Assembly (NCBI GenBank): GCA_902779875.1
Contig: CACZCX010000009.1
Location: 1 to 44,817, forward strand
DNA: 44,817 bases
From: an uncultured Bacteroidales bacterium
Lineage (GTDB): Bacteria; Bacteroidota; Bacteroidia; Bacteroidales; Bacteroidaceae
Direction of reading: 5' to 3'
Shown: positions 15,877 to 24,841 of the stretch, in pieces
How the letters are laid out: each line of letters begins with the position of its first letter
Numbering within the stretch: position 1 is the first letter of the stretch
Made by a program: the position numbers and the translations under genes
Notes under the pieces: model-generated
The model's input: only the letters and a program-made list of their open reading frames with translations
Told to the model about the DNA's origin: nothing
Database searches by the model: none

Positions 15877-16383
15877 ATGAAAGCAGTTGTAAGTATTATC
15901 ATGGGCAGCACATCGGACCTGCCCGTCATGGAAAAGGCTGCAGCCTTCCTGGACAGCATCCAGGTTCCGTTTGAGATGAACGCCCTCTCAGCCCACCGCA
16001 CACCTGCGGCCGTTGAGGAGTTTGCCAAAGGTGCCGCAGACCGCGGTATCAAGGTCATCATAGCCGCTGCCGGTATGGCAGCCGCCCTGCCCGGCGTGAT
16101 TGCAGCCAACACCTGCGTACCGGTCATCGGCGTGCCCATCAAGGGTATGCTCGACGGTCTGGACGCCATGCTCTCCATCATACAGATGCCCCCCGGAATA
16201 CCCGTAGCCACCGTAGGTGTGAACGGCGCACAGAACGCAGCCATCCTGGCAGCCCAGATCCTGGCAGTAGCCGACAAGGAGCTCGCCGCACGTCTGGCAG
16301 CCCACAAGGAGGGTCTCAAGGAGAAGATTGAGAAGGCCAACGCCGAACTGAGTCAGGTAAAATACAACTTCAAGACCAACTGA
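15877..16383 (+). CDS. purE: 5-(carboxyamino)imidazole ribonucleotide mutase
   Basis: PurE class I converts N5-CAIR to CAIR in purine synthesis. The product is 168 residues, close to the 169 of E. coli. Motifs are MGSTSDLPVM near the N-terminus, SAHRTP (catalytic His), AAAGMAAALPGV and GVPIKGMLDGLDAMLSI. The ATG at 15877 was chosen over an in-frame TTG at 15862 because it gives the family length. The stop is 2 bp before ispG. No purK is adjacent. Confidence 0.95.
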   Translation: MKAVVSIIMGSTSDLPVMEKAAAFLDSIQVPFEMNALSAHRTPAAVEEFAKGAADRGIKVIIAAAGMAAALPGVIAANTCVPVIGVPIKGMLDGLDAMLSIIQMPPGIPVATVGVNGAQNAAILAAQILAVADKELAARLAAHKEGLKEKIEKANAELSQVKYNFKTN

Positions 16384-16385
16384 GA

Positions 16386-17756
16386 ATGACTCTCTATAAC
16401 CGCAGGAAAACCATCAGCGTACGTGTGGGTAATACCGCCATCGGCGGCGACAACCCCATACGCCTGCAGTCTATGAACACCACCTCCACCATGGATACAG
16501 AGGGGTGCATAGAACAGGCCATACGCATAATCAGGGCCGGCGGCGAGCTGGTACGCATGACCACCCAGGGCACCCGTGAGGCGGAGAACATGCGCCTCAT
16601 CCGCGAGGGTCTGACCGCCCGCGGTTATGACACCCCGCTCGTGGCCGATGTACATTTCAACCCGGCCGTGGCCGATGTGGCCGCCCGCTACGTGGAGAAG
16701 GTACGCATCAACCCCGGCAACTACGTGGATCCTGCACGCACATTCAAACATCTGGAATACACCGATCAGGAGTATGCCCAGGAGATACAGCGCATACGTG
16801 ACCGCTTTATCCCGTTCCTGAACATATGCCGCGAGCACGGCACCGCCATACGCATAGGCGTGAACCACGGCTCACTCTCCGACCGCATCATGAGCCGTTA
16901 CGGCAATACGCCCGCCGGCATGGTGGAGAGCTGCATGGAGTTCCTGCGCATATGCGTGGAGCAGGAGTTCTTGAACGTGGTCATATCAATCAAGGCCAGC
17001 AACACCGTGGTTATGATTGAGACCGTACGTCTGCTTGTCAAGGAGATGGACCGTGAGGGCATGGCATTCCCCATTCATCTGGGAGTGACCGAGGCCGGCG
17101 AGGGTGAAGACGGTCGCATAAAGAGCGCCATAGGCATAGGCGCACTGCTGGCCGAGGGCATAGGTGATACCATCCGCGTATCGCTCTCCGAGGCACCTGA
17201 GCGCGAGATTCCCGTGGCCCGCAAGCTGGTCGATTATGCTGCACGCAGCGCCGAGGTACGTGCATCGGCACGCATAGAGAACGGAGTGCTCGCGCTCTCC
17301 TACACCGATGAGTCACTGGAGGATTTCCAACTTCATGCCGCCATGGATGCAGGAGCACTGCTCATAGACGGTAAGGCGCACGACCTCAGGCTCACCGATC
17401 CCAACATTCCCGATGAGCTGATCCGTTCCACCCAGGATGCCATCATGCAGGGTGCCCGTATAAGGTTCACCAAACCCGAGTACATATCATGTCCGGGCTG
17501 CGGACGGACACTTTACAATCTTGAAGAGACAATAGCACGCATCAAAGCCGCCACAGGTCATCTTAAAGGCGTCAAGATAGCCATCATGGGCTGCATCGTG
17601 AACGGACCGGGCGAGATGGCCGATGCCGATTTCGGCTACGTAGGCGCAGGCCGCGGCAGGATAAGCCTCTACCGCGGTAAGGAGTGCATAGAGAAGAATA
17701 TCCCTGAGGAGCAGGCCGTTGAGCACCTCCTCCAACTAATAGAAAACACGTTATAA
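16386..17756 (+). CDS. ispG: (E)-4-hydroxy-3-methylbut-2-enyl-diphosphate synthase with shortened insert domain
   Basis: IspG reduces MEcPP to HMBPP in the MEP isoprenoid pathway with a [4Fe-4S] cluster. Residues about 1-280 form the TIM barrel ([33 protein letters not shown]). The cluster domain has CPGCGRTL and [20 protein letters not shown], which supply the Cys ligands and the conserved Asn/Glu. At 456 residues it is longer than the E. coli form (372) but far shorter than the roughly 600-residue three-domain form I expect in Bacteroidetes. The end of the insert domain survives ([19 protein letters not shown]) while its first part seems missing. The frame is open throughout. It lies between purE (2 bp) and cysS (8 bp). 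Confidence 0.95.
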   Translation: MTLYNRRKTISVRVGNTAIGGDNPIRLQSMNTTSTMDTEGCIEQAIRIIRAGGELVRMTTQGTREAENMRLIREGLTARGYDTPLVADVHFNPAVADVAARYVEKVRINPGNYVDPARTFKHLEYTDQEYAQEIQRIRDRFIPFLNICREHGTAIRIGVNHGSLSDRIMSRYGNTPAGMVESCMEFLRICVEQEFLNVVISIKASNTVVMIETVRLLVKEMDREGMAFPIHLGVTEAGEGEDGRIKSAIGIGALLAEGIGDTIRVSLSEAPEREIPVARKLVDYAARSAEVRASARIENGVLALSYTDESLEDFQLHAAMDAGALLIDGKAHDLRLTDPNIPDELIRSTQDAIMQGARIRFTKPEYISCPGCGRTLYNLEETIARIKAATGHLKGVKIAIMGCIVNGPGEMADADFGYVGAGRGRISLYRGKECIEKNIPEEQAVEHLLQLIENTL

Positions 17757-17764
17757 CAAGAATT

Positions 17765-19240
17765 ATGGAACACAAACTGAGCATCTACAACACTCTCACA
17801 CGAAAGAAAGAGCTGTTTGAACCGATAAACCCGCCCCACGTAGGCATGTACGTGTGCGGCCCCACCGTGTACGGCGATCCCCATCTGGGTCACGCTCGTC
17901 CCGCCATCACATTCGATATCCTGTTCCGCTACCTCAAGCATCTGGGATACAAGGTACGCTATGTCCGTAACATCACCGACGTAGGCCACCTGGAGCATGA
18001 TGCCGATGCCGGCGAGGACAAGATAGCCAAGAAGGCACGTCTGGAGCAGCTGGAGCCCATGGAGGTTGTCCAGTACTACACCCAGCGTTACCACAAGGCC
18101 ATGGAGGCTCTGAACGTACTGCCCCCCAGCATTGAGCCGCACGCATCGGGCCATATCATTGAACAGATACAGCTCGTAAAGGAGATCCTGGACAACGGAT
18201 ATGCATACGAGAGCGAGGGAAGCATCTACTTTGATGTGAACAAATACAATAAGGACCATCACTACGGCAAACTCTCCGGGCGCAACCTGGATGACGTGCT
18301 CAATACCACACGTGAGCTTGACGGTCAGGAGGAGAAACACAACCCCGCTGACTTTGCACTCTGGAAAAAGGCACAGCCCGAGCATATAATGCGCTGGCCT
18401 TCACCCTGGAGCGACGGATTCCCCGGCTGGCACTGCGAGTGCACCGCCATGGGCCGCAAGTACCTGGGTGAGACTTTCGATATCCACGGAGGCGGCATGG
18501 ACCTGGTATTCCCCCACCACGAGTGCGAGATCGCACAGGCTGTCGCAAGCCAGGGACATGACATGGTCCGCTACTGGATGCACAACAACATGATCACCAT
18601 CAACGGCCAGAAGATGGGTAAGTCACTGGGCAACTTCATCACCCTCAACGAGTTCTTTACGGGTGATAACAAGAACCTGCAGCAGGCCTACAGCCCCATG
18701 ACCATCCGATTCTTCATCCTGATGGCCCACTACCGCGGTACCGTAGACTTCAGCAACGACGCACTGCAGGCTGCCGAGAAGGCAATGTCACGACTCATGG
18801 AGGCTTACGGCGCCATAGGCCGTATCCAGCCCTCCGCCGAGAGCACCGTAAGCGTGGCCGAGTTCCGCGACAAGTGCTACGAGGCCATGGATGACGACCT
18901 GAATACCCCGATTGTGATAAGCCATCTGTTTGATGCCGCCAAGGTCATAAACCAGGCAGCCGACGGTAAGGCCTCACTGACTGCAGATCAGATAGATGAG
19001 CTCAAGTCACTGTTTGATACATTCCTCTTTGACATCCTGGGAATCAAGGCCGAAGAAGGTGGTGGAAGCGGCCGGGAGGAGGCATTCGGCAAAGTTGTGG
19101 ACATGTTGCTCGAGCAGCGCGCCATAGCCAAGGCCAACAAGGACTGGGCCACCAGCGACAAGATCCGCAACGAACTCACAGCCCTGGGATTCGAGATCAA
19201 GGATACCAAGGACGGCGCAACCTGGAAACTCAACCGTTAA
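17765..19240 (+). CDS. cysS: Cysteinyl-tRNA synthetase
   Basis: This class I synthetase charges tRNA-Cys. The 491-residue chain has the HIGH-like motif PHLGHARP, after the first zinc Cys in YVCGPTVYG. The remaining zinc ligands lie in WHCECTAMG and [10 protein letters not shown]. The KMSKS-like loop is KMGKSLGN. The C-terminal anticodon-binding region ends in [18 protein letters not shown]. It follows ispG by 8 bp, and its TAA overlaps the next ATG by one base (TAATG), so cysS and the glutaminyl cyclase gene are translationally coupled. Confidence 0.97.
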   Translation: MEHKLSIYNTLTRKKELFEPINPPHVGMYVCGPTVYGDPHLGHARPAITFDILFRYLKHLGYKVRYVRNITDVGHLEHDADAGEDKIAKKARLEQLEPMEVVQYYTQRYHKAMEALNVLPPSIEPHASGHIIEQIQLVKEILDNGYAYESEGSIYFDVNKYNKDHHYGKLSGRNLDDVLNTTRELDGQEEKHNPADFALWKKAQPEHIMRWPSPWSDGFPGWHCECTAMGRKYLGETFDIHGGGMDLVFPHHECEIAQAVASQGHDMVRYWMHNNMITINGQKMGKSLGNFITLNEFFTGDNKNLQQAYSPMTIRFFILMAHYRGTVDFSNDALQAAEKAMSRLMEAYGAIGRIQPSAESTVSVAEFRDKCYEAMDDDLNTPIVISHLFDAAKVINQAADGKASLTADQIDELKSLFDTFLFDILGIKAEEGGGSGREEAFGKVVDMLLEQRAIAKANKDWATSDKIRNELTALGFEIKDTKDGATWKLNR

Positions 19241-20232
19241 TGAAGAAGCTGGTATATACCCTGATCCTCTCCCTGGTGGTACTCTCCTGTAAAGGACGTC
19301 AGACCCAGGCACCAGCCATACAGGATGCTGTGGAGAAGGCTGTACCCGTGTTCTGTGCCGACAGCGCCTACAACTACGTCAGAAAACAGACAGATTTCGG
19401 TCCGCGCGTGCCCAACACTCAGGCTCATGACGACTGCGGAATCTGGCTGGCAGCCATGCTGGCCAAGTTCGGAGCACATATCGTGCACTTTCAGAACTTT
19501 GACACAAAAACGTTTGATAACACCACTCTCAAGTGCGTAAACATAATAGGCAGTTTCAACCCGGATTGTCCCACCAGAATAATACTCTGTTCCCATTGGG
19601 ACAGCCGTCCCTGGGCAGACAACGACCCCGACCCATCCAAGCACAAGGTTCCGGTCGATGCCGCCAATGACGGAGCCAGCGGCGTAGGAGTGATTCTGGA
19701 GATTGCACGACAGCTCCAGCAGCAAGCCCCCGAGATAGGTGTGGACTGCATATTCCTGGATGCAGAGGACTGGGGACCCGGTGATGATTACAAGGGCCAG
19801 CATCTGGAAGAGTACTGGGGACTGGGAACACAGTACTGGGCTAAGAACCCGCACGTAGAGGGTTACAAGGCTCGCTACGCCATCCTTCTTGACATGGTAG
19901 GAGGCAAGGGCGCCTCATTCAGCCGTGAGTATTATTCCGAGAGGTTCGGAAAACAGGTTGTCGATAAGGTCTGGAACGCAGCGGCCAGGTTGGGTTACAG
20001 TTCAATCTTTGTTCCGCGCAAGGGAGGGGCTGTCACTGACGACCACTACTTCATAAACACCATAGCCAGGATACCGGCGATAGACATCGTCCCCTATCTG
20101 CCGGAGTGCCAGGCCAGCATATTCGGGCCCACATGGCATACCACATCGGACAATATTGACAATATAGACAGGAAAGTTCTGGAGGCTGTCGGCAAGACAC
20201 TTCTGGAGGTAATTTATAACGAGAAACCATGA
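19240..20232 (+). CDS. Glutaminyl-peptide cyclotransferase lipoprotein (type II, M28 fold)
   Basis: This 330-residue enzyme is predicted to turn N-terminal Gln of exported proteins into pyroglutamate. The signal peptide ends in the lipobox LSCK (Cys near residue 17). The M28 metal-binding residues are Asp in DAANDGASGVG, Glu in DAEDWG and His in WHTTSDN. SHWDSRPWAD and LDMVGGKGA are also typical of animal-type and Bacteroidetes glutaminyl cyclases. The single-zinc pattern fits QC better than an aminopeptidase, though M28 peptidase cannot be fully excluded. It overlaps cysS by one base and sufE by four (ATGA). It works downstream of signal peptidase I, also encoded here. Confidence 0.9.
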   Translation: MKKLVYTLILSLVVLSCKGRQTQAPAIQDAVEKAVPVFCADSAYNYVRKQTDFGPRVPNTQAHDDCGIWLAAMLAKFGAHIVHFQNFDTKTFDNTTLKCVNIIGSFNPDCPTRIILCSHWDSRPWADNDPDPSKHKVPVDAANDGASGVGVILEIARQLQQQAPEIGVDCIFLDAEDWGPGDDYKGQHLEEYWGLGTQYWAKNPHVEGYKARYAILLDMVGGKGASFSREYYSERFGKQVVDKVWNAAARLGYSSIFVPRKGGAVTDDHYFINTIARIPAIDIVPYLPECQASIFGPTWHTTSDNIDNIDRKVLEAVGKTLLEVIYNEKP

Positions 20233-20648
20233 CCATAGAAGAACTTCAGCAGGAGGTGATTGATGAATTCAGCGCGTTTGACGACTGGATGGACAAATAT
20301 CAGATGATCATTGACCTGGGTAATGAACAACCCGCATTAGACCCGGCCTACAAGACCGAGGACAACCTTATAGACGGCTGCCAGAGCCGTGTTTGGCTTC
20401 ATGCCTCATACGGAAACGGCCTGCTTCATTTTGAGGCAGACAGCGATGCCATCATAACCAAGGGGCTCATTGCCCTGCTCATAAGGGTCCTTTCCGACCA
20501 CACACCACAGGAGATTCTGGATACGGATCTGCATTTCATTGACGGGATAGGTCTCACTCAGCACCTCTCTCCCACACGCAGCAACGGACTCCTGTCCATG
20601 GTCAAACAGATAAAAACATATGCACTGATCTATTCGCAGAAAAAATGA
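20229..20648 (+). CDS. sufE: SufE family sulfur acceptor protein
   Basis: SufE takes persulfide sulfur from the SufS desulfurase for Fe-S cluster assembly. The 139-residue protein has the active Cys in NLIDGCQSRVW (about residue 52) and the usual alpha/beta SufE layout with FHFIDGIGLTQHLSP-like C-terminal motifs. It overlaps the glutaminyl cyclase gene and the next lipoprotein gene by four bases each. No sufS or sufBCD is adjacent, so its partner is elsewhere. Confidence 0.93.
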   Translation: MTIEELQQEVIDEFSAFDDWMDKYQMIIDLGNEQPALDPAYKTEDNLIDGCQSRVWLHASYGNGLLHFEADSDAIITKGLIALLIRVLSDHTPQEILDTDLHFIDGIGLTQHLSPTRSNGLLSMVKQIKTYALIYSQKK

Positions 20649-21364
20649 AAAAGATTCTTGTTTTGCTTACTGCAGCCATTATCCTTGCAGGCTGCGCCGA
20701 CATCACGATTGGTTTGAAGGTGACTAAAGATGAGGTTTTATGGAAAAACAACATACTCGAGTTCTCAACACCCAGAACCGCTTACCAGGGAGATATGAAT
20801 CACAATCCCGCATTAAAGGTAAAGCTGACCTACATGGACGGCCGCAACATCAACATGCCTATCGATCAGCTGGGACTTGGATACGGAGCGTCATGTCCCA
20901 AGGGAACGATTGGCTTATACAAACCTGAGAACGGTATTGATAAGGCTGAGATACTTGACCTCACCGAAAACAGGATGGTAATCCACATAGGATACAAAAG
21001 CTGGAACATACAGGATGTTGCCGTGACCCTTGACAAGCAGATAACCATGTACAAGGATATCCCCTTCATGTCTGTCATTGATTATTACACAGGCCAGTTT
21101 GACACACTGAACGTAGTTGCCGGACTTACTACCGCAGGTGTGGGAGAGGTCAAGGAGATTAAGAACGGATACTCCATAAAATACCCATACGGAGTTACTG
21201 CGGTTATAGTAATGCCTCAGTCCGATGAAAAAACCGTTGACGATACTTTCATGCAGGTCCTGACCGGCAAAAAAGTCACGGATAACGAGCCCCTTCGCTA
21301 TTACATAGGCATAAGCGATAAAGGAGAGGAATATCTGCTTGAAAAAATTGCCAATATTTTGTAA
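20645..21364 (+). CDS. Lipoprotein of unknown function, DUF4861-like (tentative)
   Basis: This 239-residue protein has a signal peptide ending in the lipobox LAGC (Cys near residue 17), so it is probably anchored on the periplasmic side of a membrane. The rest looks beta-rich, with segments such as DEVLWKNNILEFSTPRTAY and DKQITMYKDIPFMSVIDYY. These recall DUF4861 proteins found near polysaccharide-degrading enzymes, but the match is from memory and weak. It is the last gene of the kinase-to-sufE run, overlapping sufE by four bases. Its end carries the -33 element of the next promoter. By eye it is somewhat richer in A/T than its neighbours. Confidence 0.6.
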   Translation: MKKILVLLTAAIILAGCADITIGLKVTKDEVLWKNNILEFSTPRTAYQGDMNHNPALKVKLTYMDGRNINMPIDQLGLGYGASCPKGTIGLYKPENGIDKAEILDLTENRMVIHIGYKSWNIQDVAVTLDKQITMYKDIPFMSVIDYYTGQFDTLNVVAGLTTAGVGEVKEIKNGYSIKYPYGVTAVIVMPQSDEKTVDDTFMQVLTGKKVTDNEPLRYYIGISDKGEEYLLEKIANIL

Positions 21365-21369
21365 ATTCG
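21338..21369 (+). promoter_or_regulatory. Promoter for paaK, TTCG-variant -7
   Basis: CTTG (21338-21341), exactly 20 bp, then TAAATTCG (21362-21369), which differs from TAnnTTTG at one base. It starts inside the preceding gene and lies 39 bp before the paaK ATG. Confidence 0.65.
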
Positions 21370-21408
21370 CCGCGCTAAGAAAAAAAACGACAATAAATTA
21401 TATAAATA

Positions 21409-22710
21409 ATGAACAACAAATACTGGAACGAGGAGATTGAAACAATGCCCCGCAAGAAACTGGAGCAGTTTCAGGTGGAGCGTCTCAAGAAGACCGTCGA
21501 GATAGCCATGGGAAGCGAGTTCTACGCTCCCAAATTCAAGGAATTGGGTATTACACCCGAAAGCATCAAGTCAGTAGAGGATATCAAGCGTTTCCCCTTT
21601 ACAACCAAGAATGACCTTCGTGCCACATACCCCTTCGGCATCAAGTCAGTTCCCCTGGACAAGGTTGTCCGTCTGCACTCGTCAAGCGGTACTACCGGCA
21701 ATCCCACGGTAATCCTGCACACCCAGAGAGACCTCGATCAGTGGGCCGATGCCATGGCACGCTCCATGTATTGCATCGGACTGCGTAATACCGATATCAT
21801 ACAGAACACCTCCGGTTACGGTATGTTCACAGGAGGTCTGGGCATCCAGTATGCCGCTGAGCGCCTGGGAGCCCTGACCGTTCCCGCAGGAGCCGGCAAC
21901 AGCAAGCGCCACGTAAAGTTCATCACAGACTTCGGCACCACCGCACTCCACTGCATTCCCTCATACGCCACACGTCTGGCTGCTGCCTTCGAGGAGGAGG
22001 GTATCAACCCCCGTGACACCACCGTCAAGACCCTCATCATAGGTGCAGAGCCCCACTCAGAGGCTCAGCGCAAGCGTATCGAGGAGATTTGGGGAGCCAA
22101 GGCCTACAACAACTTCGGTATGAGTGAGATGTGCGGCCCCGGCGTTGCCATCGAGTGCCAGGAGCAGAACGGCATGCATATATGGGAGGATAACTACATT
22201 GTTGAGATACTTGATCCCGTCACCCTGGAGCCCGTTCCTGAGGGTGAGCTCGGCGAGCTGGTTCTCACCACACTGAACCGCGAGGCCATGCCTCTGTTCC
22301 GTTACCGTACACGTGACCTCACACGCATCCTGCCCGGTGACTGCCCCTGCGGCCGTACCCACGTACGTCTGGCCCGTTTCCAGGGACGTTCCGATGACAT
22401 GATGATCGTAAAGGGTGTGAACATCTACCCCATCCAGATCGAGAAGATACTCATGCAGTTCCCCGAGCTGGCAAGTGACTACCTGATCACCATCGAGACC
22501 GTAGGTGACAATGACGAGATGACCGTAGAGGCCGAGCTCGCTCAGGCAACCGACGATTTCGCCATGCTCCAGAACCTGACCAAGGAGATTACCCGCCGTC
22601 TTAAGGATGAGATCCTTCTCACTCCCAGGGTTAAGCTGGTAGGAAAGGGCGTAATACCGCAGACCGACGGCAAGGCCAAGAGAGTGAACGATTTGCGTAA
22701 CAACCACTAA
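21409..22710 (+). CDS. paaK: Phenylacetate-CoA ligase family protein
   Basis: This adenylate-forming enzyme joins an aryl acid (phenylacetate, 4-hydroxyphenylacetate or indoleacetate type) to CoA using ATP. The 433-residue length fits PaaK. The P-loop-like motif LHSSSGTTGNPTVILHT is at about residues 86-102. NNFGMSEMCGPGVA, YRTRDLTRI and the C-terminal lysine region near GVIPQTDGKAKRV complete the fold. It opens a cluster with an ACT-domain protein (13 bp downstream) and, after two inserted genes, IorA, IorB and an aminotransferase. That points to aryl-acid/aromatic amino acid interconversion. The exact substrate is not shown. Confidence 0.92.
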   Translation: MNNKYWNEEIETMPRKKLEQFQVERLKKTVEIAMGSEFYAPKFKELGITPESIKSVEDIKRFPFTTKNDLRATYPFGIKSVPLDKVVRLHSSSGTTGNPTVILHTQRDLDQWADAMARSMYCIGLRNTDIIQNTSGYGMFTGGLGIQYAAERLGALTVPAGAGNSKRHVKFITDFGTTALHCIPSYATRLAAAFEEEGINPRDTTVKTLIIGAEPHSEAQRKRIEEIWGAKAYNNFGMSEMCGPGVAIECQEQNGMHIWEDNYIVEILDPVTLEPVPEGELGELVLTTLNREAMPLFRYRTRDLTRILPGDCPCGRTHVRLARFQGRSDDMMIVKGVNIYPIQIEKILMQFPELASDYLITIETVGDNDEMTVEAELAQATDDFAMLQNLTKEITRRLKDEILLTPRVKLVGKGVIPQTDGKAKRVNDLRNNH

Positions 22711-22722
22711 TAATAAGGTATT

Positions 22723-23139
22723 ATGAAGACTATCAAGCAGATTTCAATATTCCTTGAGAACCAGAGCGGCAAGCTGAGCGACATCCTGACCGCCCTCAAG
22801 GACCAGAATATCGAGATCCAGGCCGCATCAGTGGCCGACACCACAGAGTACGGCATTCTGCGTCTCATCACATCGGACCAGAAGAAAGCCTCTGCACTGC
22901 TGGCCGAGAAGGGTCATCTGGTAAACCTTAACGAGGTGCTCGCCATACAGGTTGAGCCCGATACCGCCGCATTCGCCGACGCTATCGACGCACTTACCCA
23001 GGGTGGTTGCTCCATCAGCTATCTCTACACCTTCCACAAGGACGGCAAGCTGGTACTTATTATCCGTTCCGCCGATATCCAGAAGGCCGAGAGTGTAGCT
23101 CAGGCTAAAGGTCTTACGCTTATTCAGGGTTGGGAATGA
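22723..23139 (+). CDS. Tandem ACT-domain protein
   Basis: This 138-residue protein contains two ACT domains, about residues 3-68 and 72-138. The first begins KQISIFLENQSGKLSDIL; the second contains SISYLYTF. ACT domains bind amino acids and regulate metabolism. Free-standing double ACT proteins commonly sit next to paaK in Bacteroidetes and Firmicutes. Sensing an aromatic amino acid or controlling the ligase is inference. It lies 13 bp after paaK, and its stop codon lies in the stem of a terminator. Confidence 0.88.
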   Translation: MKTIKQISIFLENQSGKLSDILTALKDQNIEIQAASVADTTEYGILRLITSDQKKASALLAEKGHLVNLNEVLAIQVEPDTAAFADAIDALTQGGCSISYLYTFHKDGKLVLIIRSADIQKAESVAQAKGLTLIQGWE

Positions 23140-23163
23140 TTCTTTTCATTCCCTTCTTTTTTA
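23132..23163 (+). terminator. Terminator overlapping the ACT gene stop
   Basis: Arms GGGAATGA (23132-23139) and TCATTCCC (23146-23153) with a 6-base loop, then a T-rich tail. The ACT gene TGA is the last three bases of the left arm, so terminating ribosomes could affect folding. Confidence 0.75.
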
Positions 23164-23188
23164 ATTGATACCTAACTTATAATTAACC

Positions 23189-24769
23189 ATGTTTCTGAAA
23201 ATTCTTATTCTGATCCTGTTCTTCGCCGTAATGATTGGCGTAGGTATTTACTGCCGCAAGACCGCGGCCAACGTACAGGGATTCGTCCTGGGCGACCGTA
23301 AGGTGGGCTCATGGCTTACAGCTTTCGCATTCGGCACATCCTATTTCTCAGCCGTAATATTTGTAGGTTACGCCGGTCAGTTCGGTTGGAAATACGGTCT
23401 TTCCGCAACATGGATCGGACTTGGCAACGCCATAATCGGTTCACTCCTGGCCTGGAGAATACTGGGTCGCCGTACACGTCTTATGACACAGTACCTGCAG
23501 AGTGCCACCATGCCTGACTTCTTTGGACAGCGTTTCAACTCCGAGGCCCTCAAGGTGGCTGCATCGGTCATAGTATTCGTATTCCTGGTTCCTTATACCG
23601 CATCACTCTACAACGGTCTGTCACGTCTGTTCGGAATGTCATTCGGAATTGACTACAGCTGGTGCGTGCTCGGTATGGCCATCCTTACCGGTATCTACGT
23701 GCTTGTAGGCGGTTATATGGCAACTGCCATCAATGACTTCATACAGGGTCTGATAATGCTCGTGGGTATAGTTGCAGTCATTCTGGCAGTGCTGAACGGA
23801 AACGGCGGTTTCACCGAGGCCATCAATAAGCTCTCGCAGATTCCCAGCGAGGCGGCTCCCGCCCTCAACGGTGCCTTTGCATCGTTCTTCGGACCTCAGC
23901 CCATCTACCTGCTGGGAGTGGTGCTGCTCACATCACTCGGCACATGGGGACTGCCCCAGATGGTCGGCAAGTTCTATGCCATCCGTGACGAGGCCGCTAT
24001 CCGCAAGGGTACATTCATATCAACCTTCTTTGCCATCATCGTGGCTGGCGGTTGCTACTTCCTGGGCGGTTTCGGACGTCTGTACGGTAACGTGATCGAG
24101 TTCGCACCCAACGGTAACCCCGTCTATGACAGCATCGTTCCCTCCATGCTGCAGACTCTGCCTGACCTCATGATCGGCGTGGTTATCATCCTGGTGCTCT
24201 CAGCCTCAATGTCAACCCTCTCTTCACTGGTGCTGACATCGGGCTCCACCCTTACTCTCGATATCATCAAGCCGGCTCTGGCCAAGGGCGGCAAGAGCAT
24301 GAGTGAGAAGTCACAGCTTCTCTCCATACGTCTTCTCGTGGTATTCTTCATTGCTGTTTCATCAGTACTGGCCATCATCCAGGCCAAGAGCTCTGTTACA
24401 TTCATAGCTCAGCTCATGGGTATATCCTGGGGTGCTCTGGCAGGTGCCTTCCTGGCTCCTTTCCTCTACGGACTCTACTGGAAGCGTACCACCAGGGCTT
24501 CGGTATGGGCCAGCTTCATTGTAGGTGTTGTGATCATGTGCGGCTGCATGTACGGCACATTCACCAAGACCACATTCATCAGCCCCTACTTCAGCTCTCC
24601 CATCAACGCCGGTGTTCTGGCTATGGTTGCAGGCCTTGTAATAGTTCCTATAGTAAGTCTCTTTACAAAGGATTCCAACAACGAGGAGGTTGACAAGATG
24701 TTCGCTTGCTACAACCGTGAGGTGACAGTTCGTGCATCGACCTCACTTATGGATGCCGACAAGAAGTAA
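23189..24769 (+). CDS. Sodium:solute symporter (SSS family)
   Basis: This 526-residue integral membrane protein has about 13 predicted transmembrane segments. SSS-family marks include GDRKVGSWLTAFAFGTSYFS in the N-terminal third and GTWGLPQMVGKFYAIRDE in the middle, as in PutP/PanF-type carriers. It imports a small solute with Na+. The substrate cannot be read from sequence, but its place between paaK-ACT and iorAB makes an aryl acid or related acid a candidate. Terminators flank it on both sides; no clear promoter is visible in the 49 bp upstream, so partial readthrough may be involved. Confidence 0.9.
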   Translation: MFLKILILILFFAVMIGVGIYCRKTAANVQGFVLGDRKVGSWLTAFAFGTSYFSAVIFVGYAGQFGWKYGLSATWIGLGNAIIGSLLAWRILGRRTRLMTQYLQSATMPDFFGQRFNSEALKVAASVIVFVFLVPYTASLYNGLSRLFGMSFGIDYSWCVLGMAILTGIYVLVGGYMATAINDFIQGLIMLVGIVAVILAVLNGNGGFTEAINKLSQIPSEAAPALNGAFASFFGPQPIYLLGVVLLTSLGTWGLPQMVGKFYAIRDEAAIRKGTFISTFFAIIVAGGCYFLGGFGRLYGNVIEFAPNGNPVYDSIVPSMLQTLPDLMIGVVIILVLSASMSTLSSLVLTSGSTLTLDIIKPALAKGGKSMSEKSQLLSIRLLVVFFIAVSSVLAIIQAKSSVTFIAQLMGISWGALAGAFLAPFLYGLYWKRTTRASVWASFIVGVVIMCGCMYGTFTKTTFISPYFSSPINAGVLAMVAGLVIVPIVSLFTKDSNNEEVDKMFACYNREVTVRASTSLMDADKK

Positions 24770-24783
24770 AGAATCATAACCTG

Positions 24784-24830
24784 ACTCCCCGAATATCGGA
24801 ACAATGTCCTATATTTGGGGAGTTCTTTTT
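24784..24830 (+). terminator. Terminator after the symporter gene
   Basis: Arms at 24784-24796 and 24811-24823 pair over 13 bp with one G-T pair, followed by TCTTTTT. Confidence 0.85.
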
Positions 24831-24841
24831 ACCAATAGCTT

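Noticed and set aside
17230-17310. Frameshift or pseudogene explanation for the short IspG
   Set aside because: The frame is open from start to stop and all cluster Cys residues are present; an in-frame deletion fits better, although an assembly deletion cannot be ruled out without reads.
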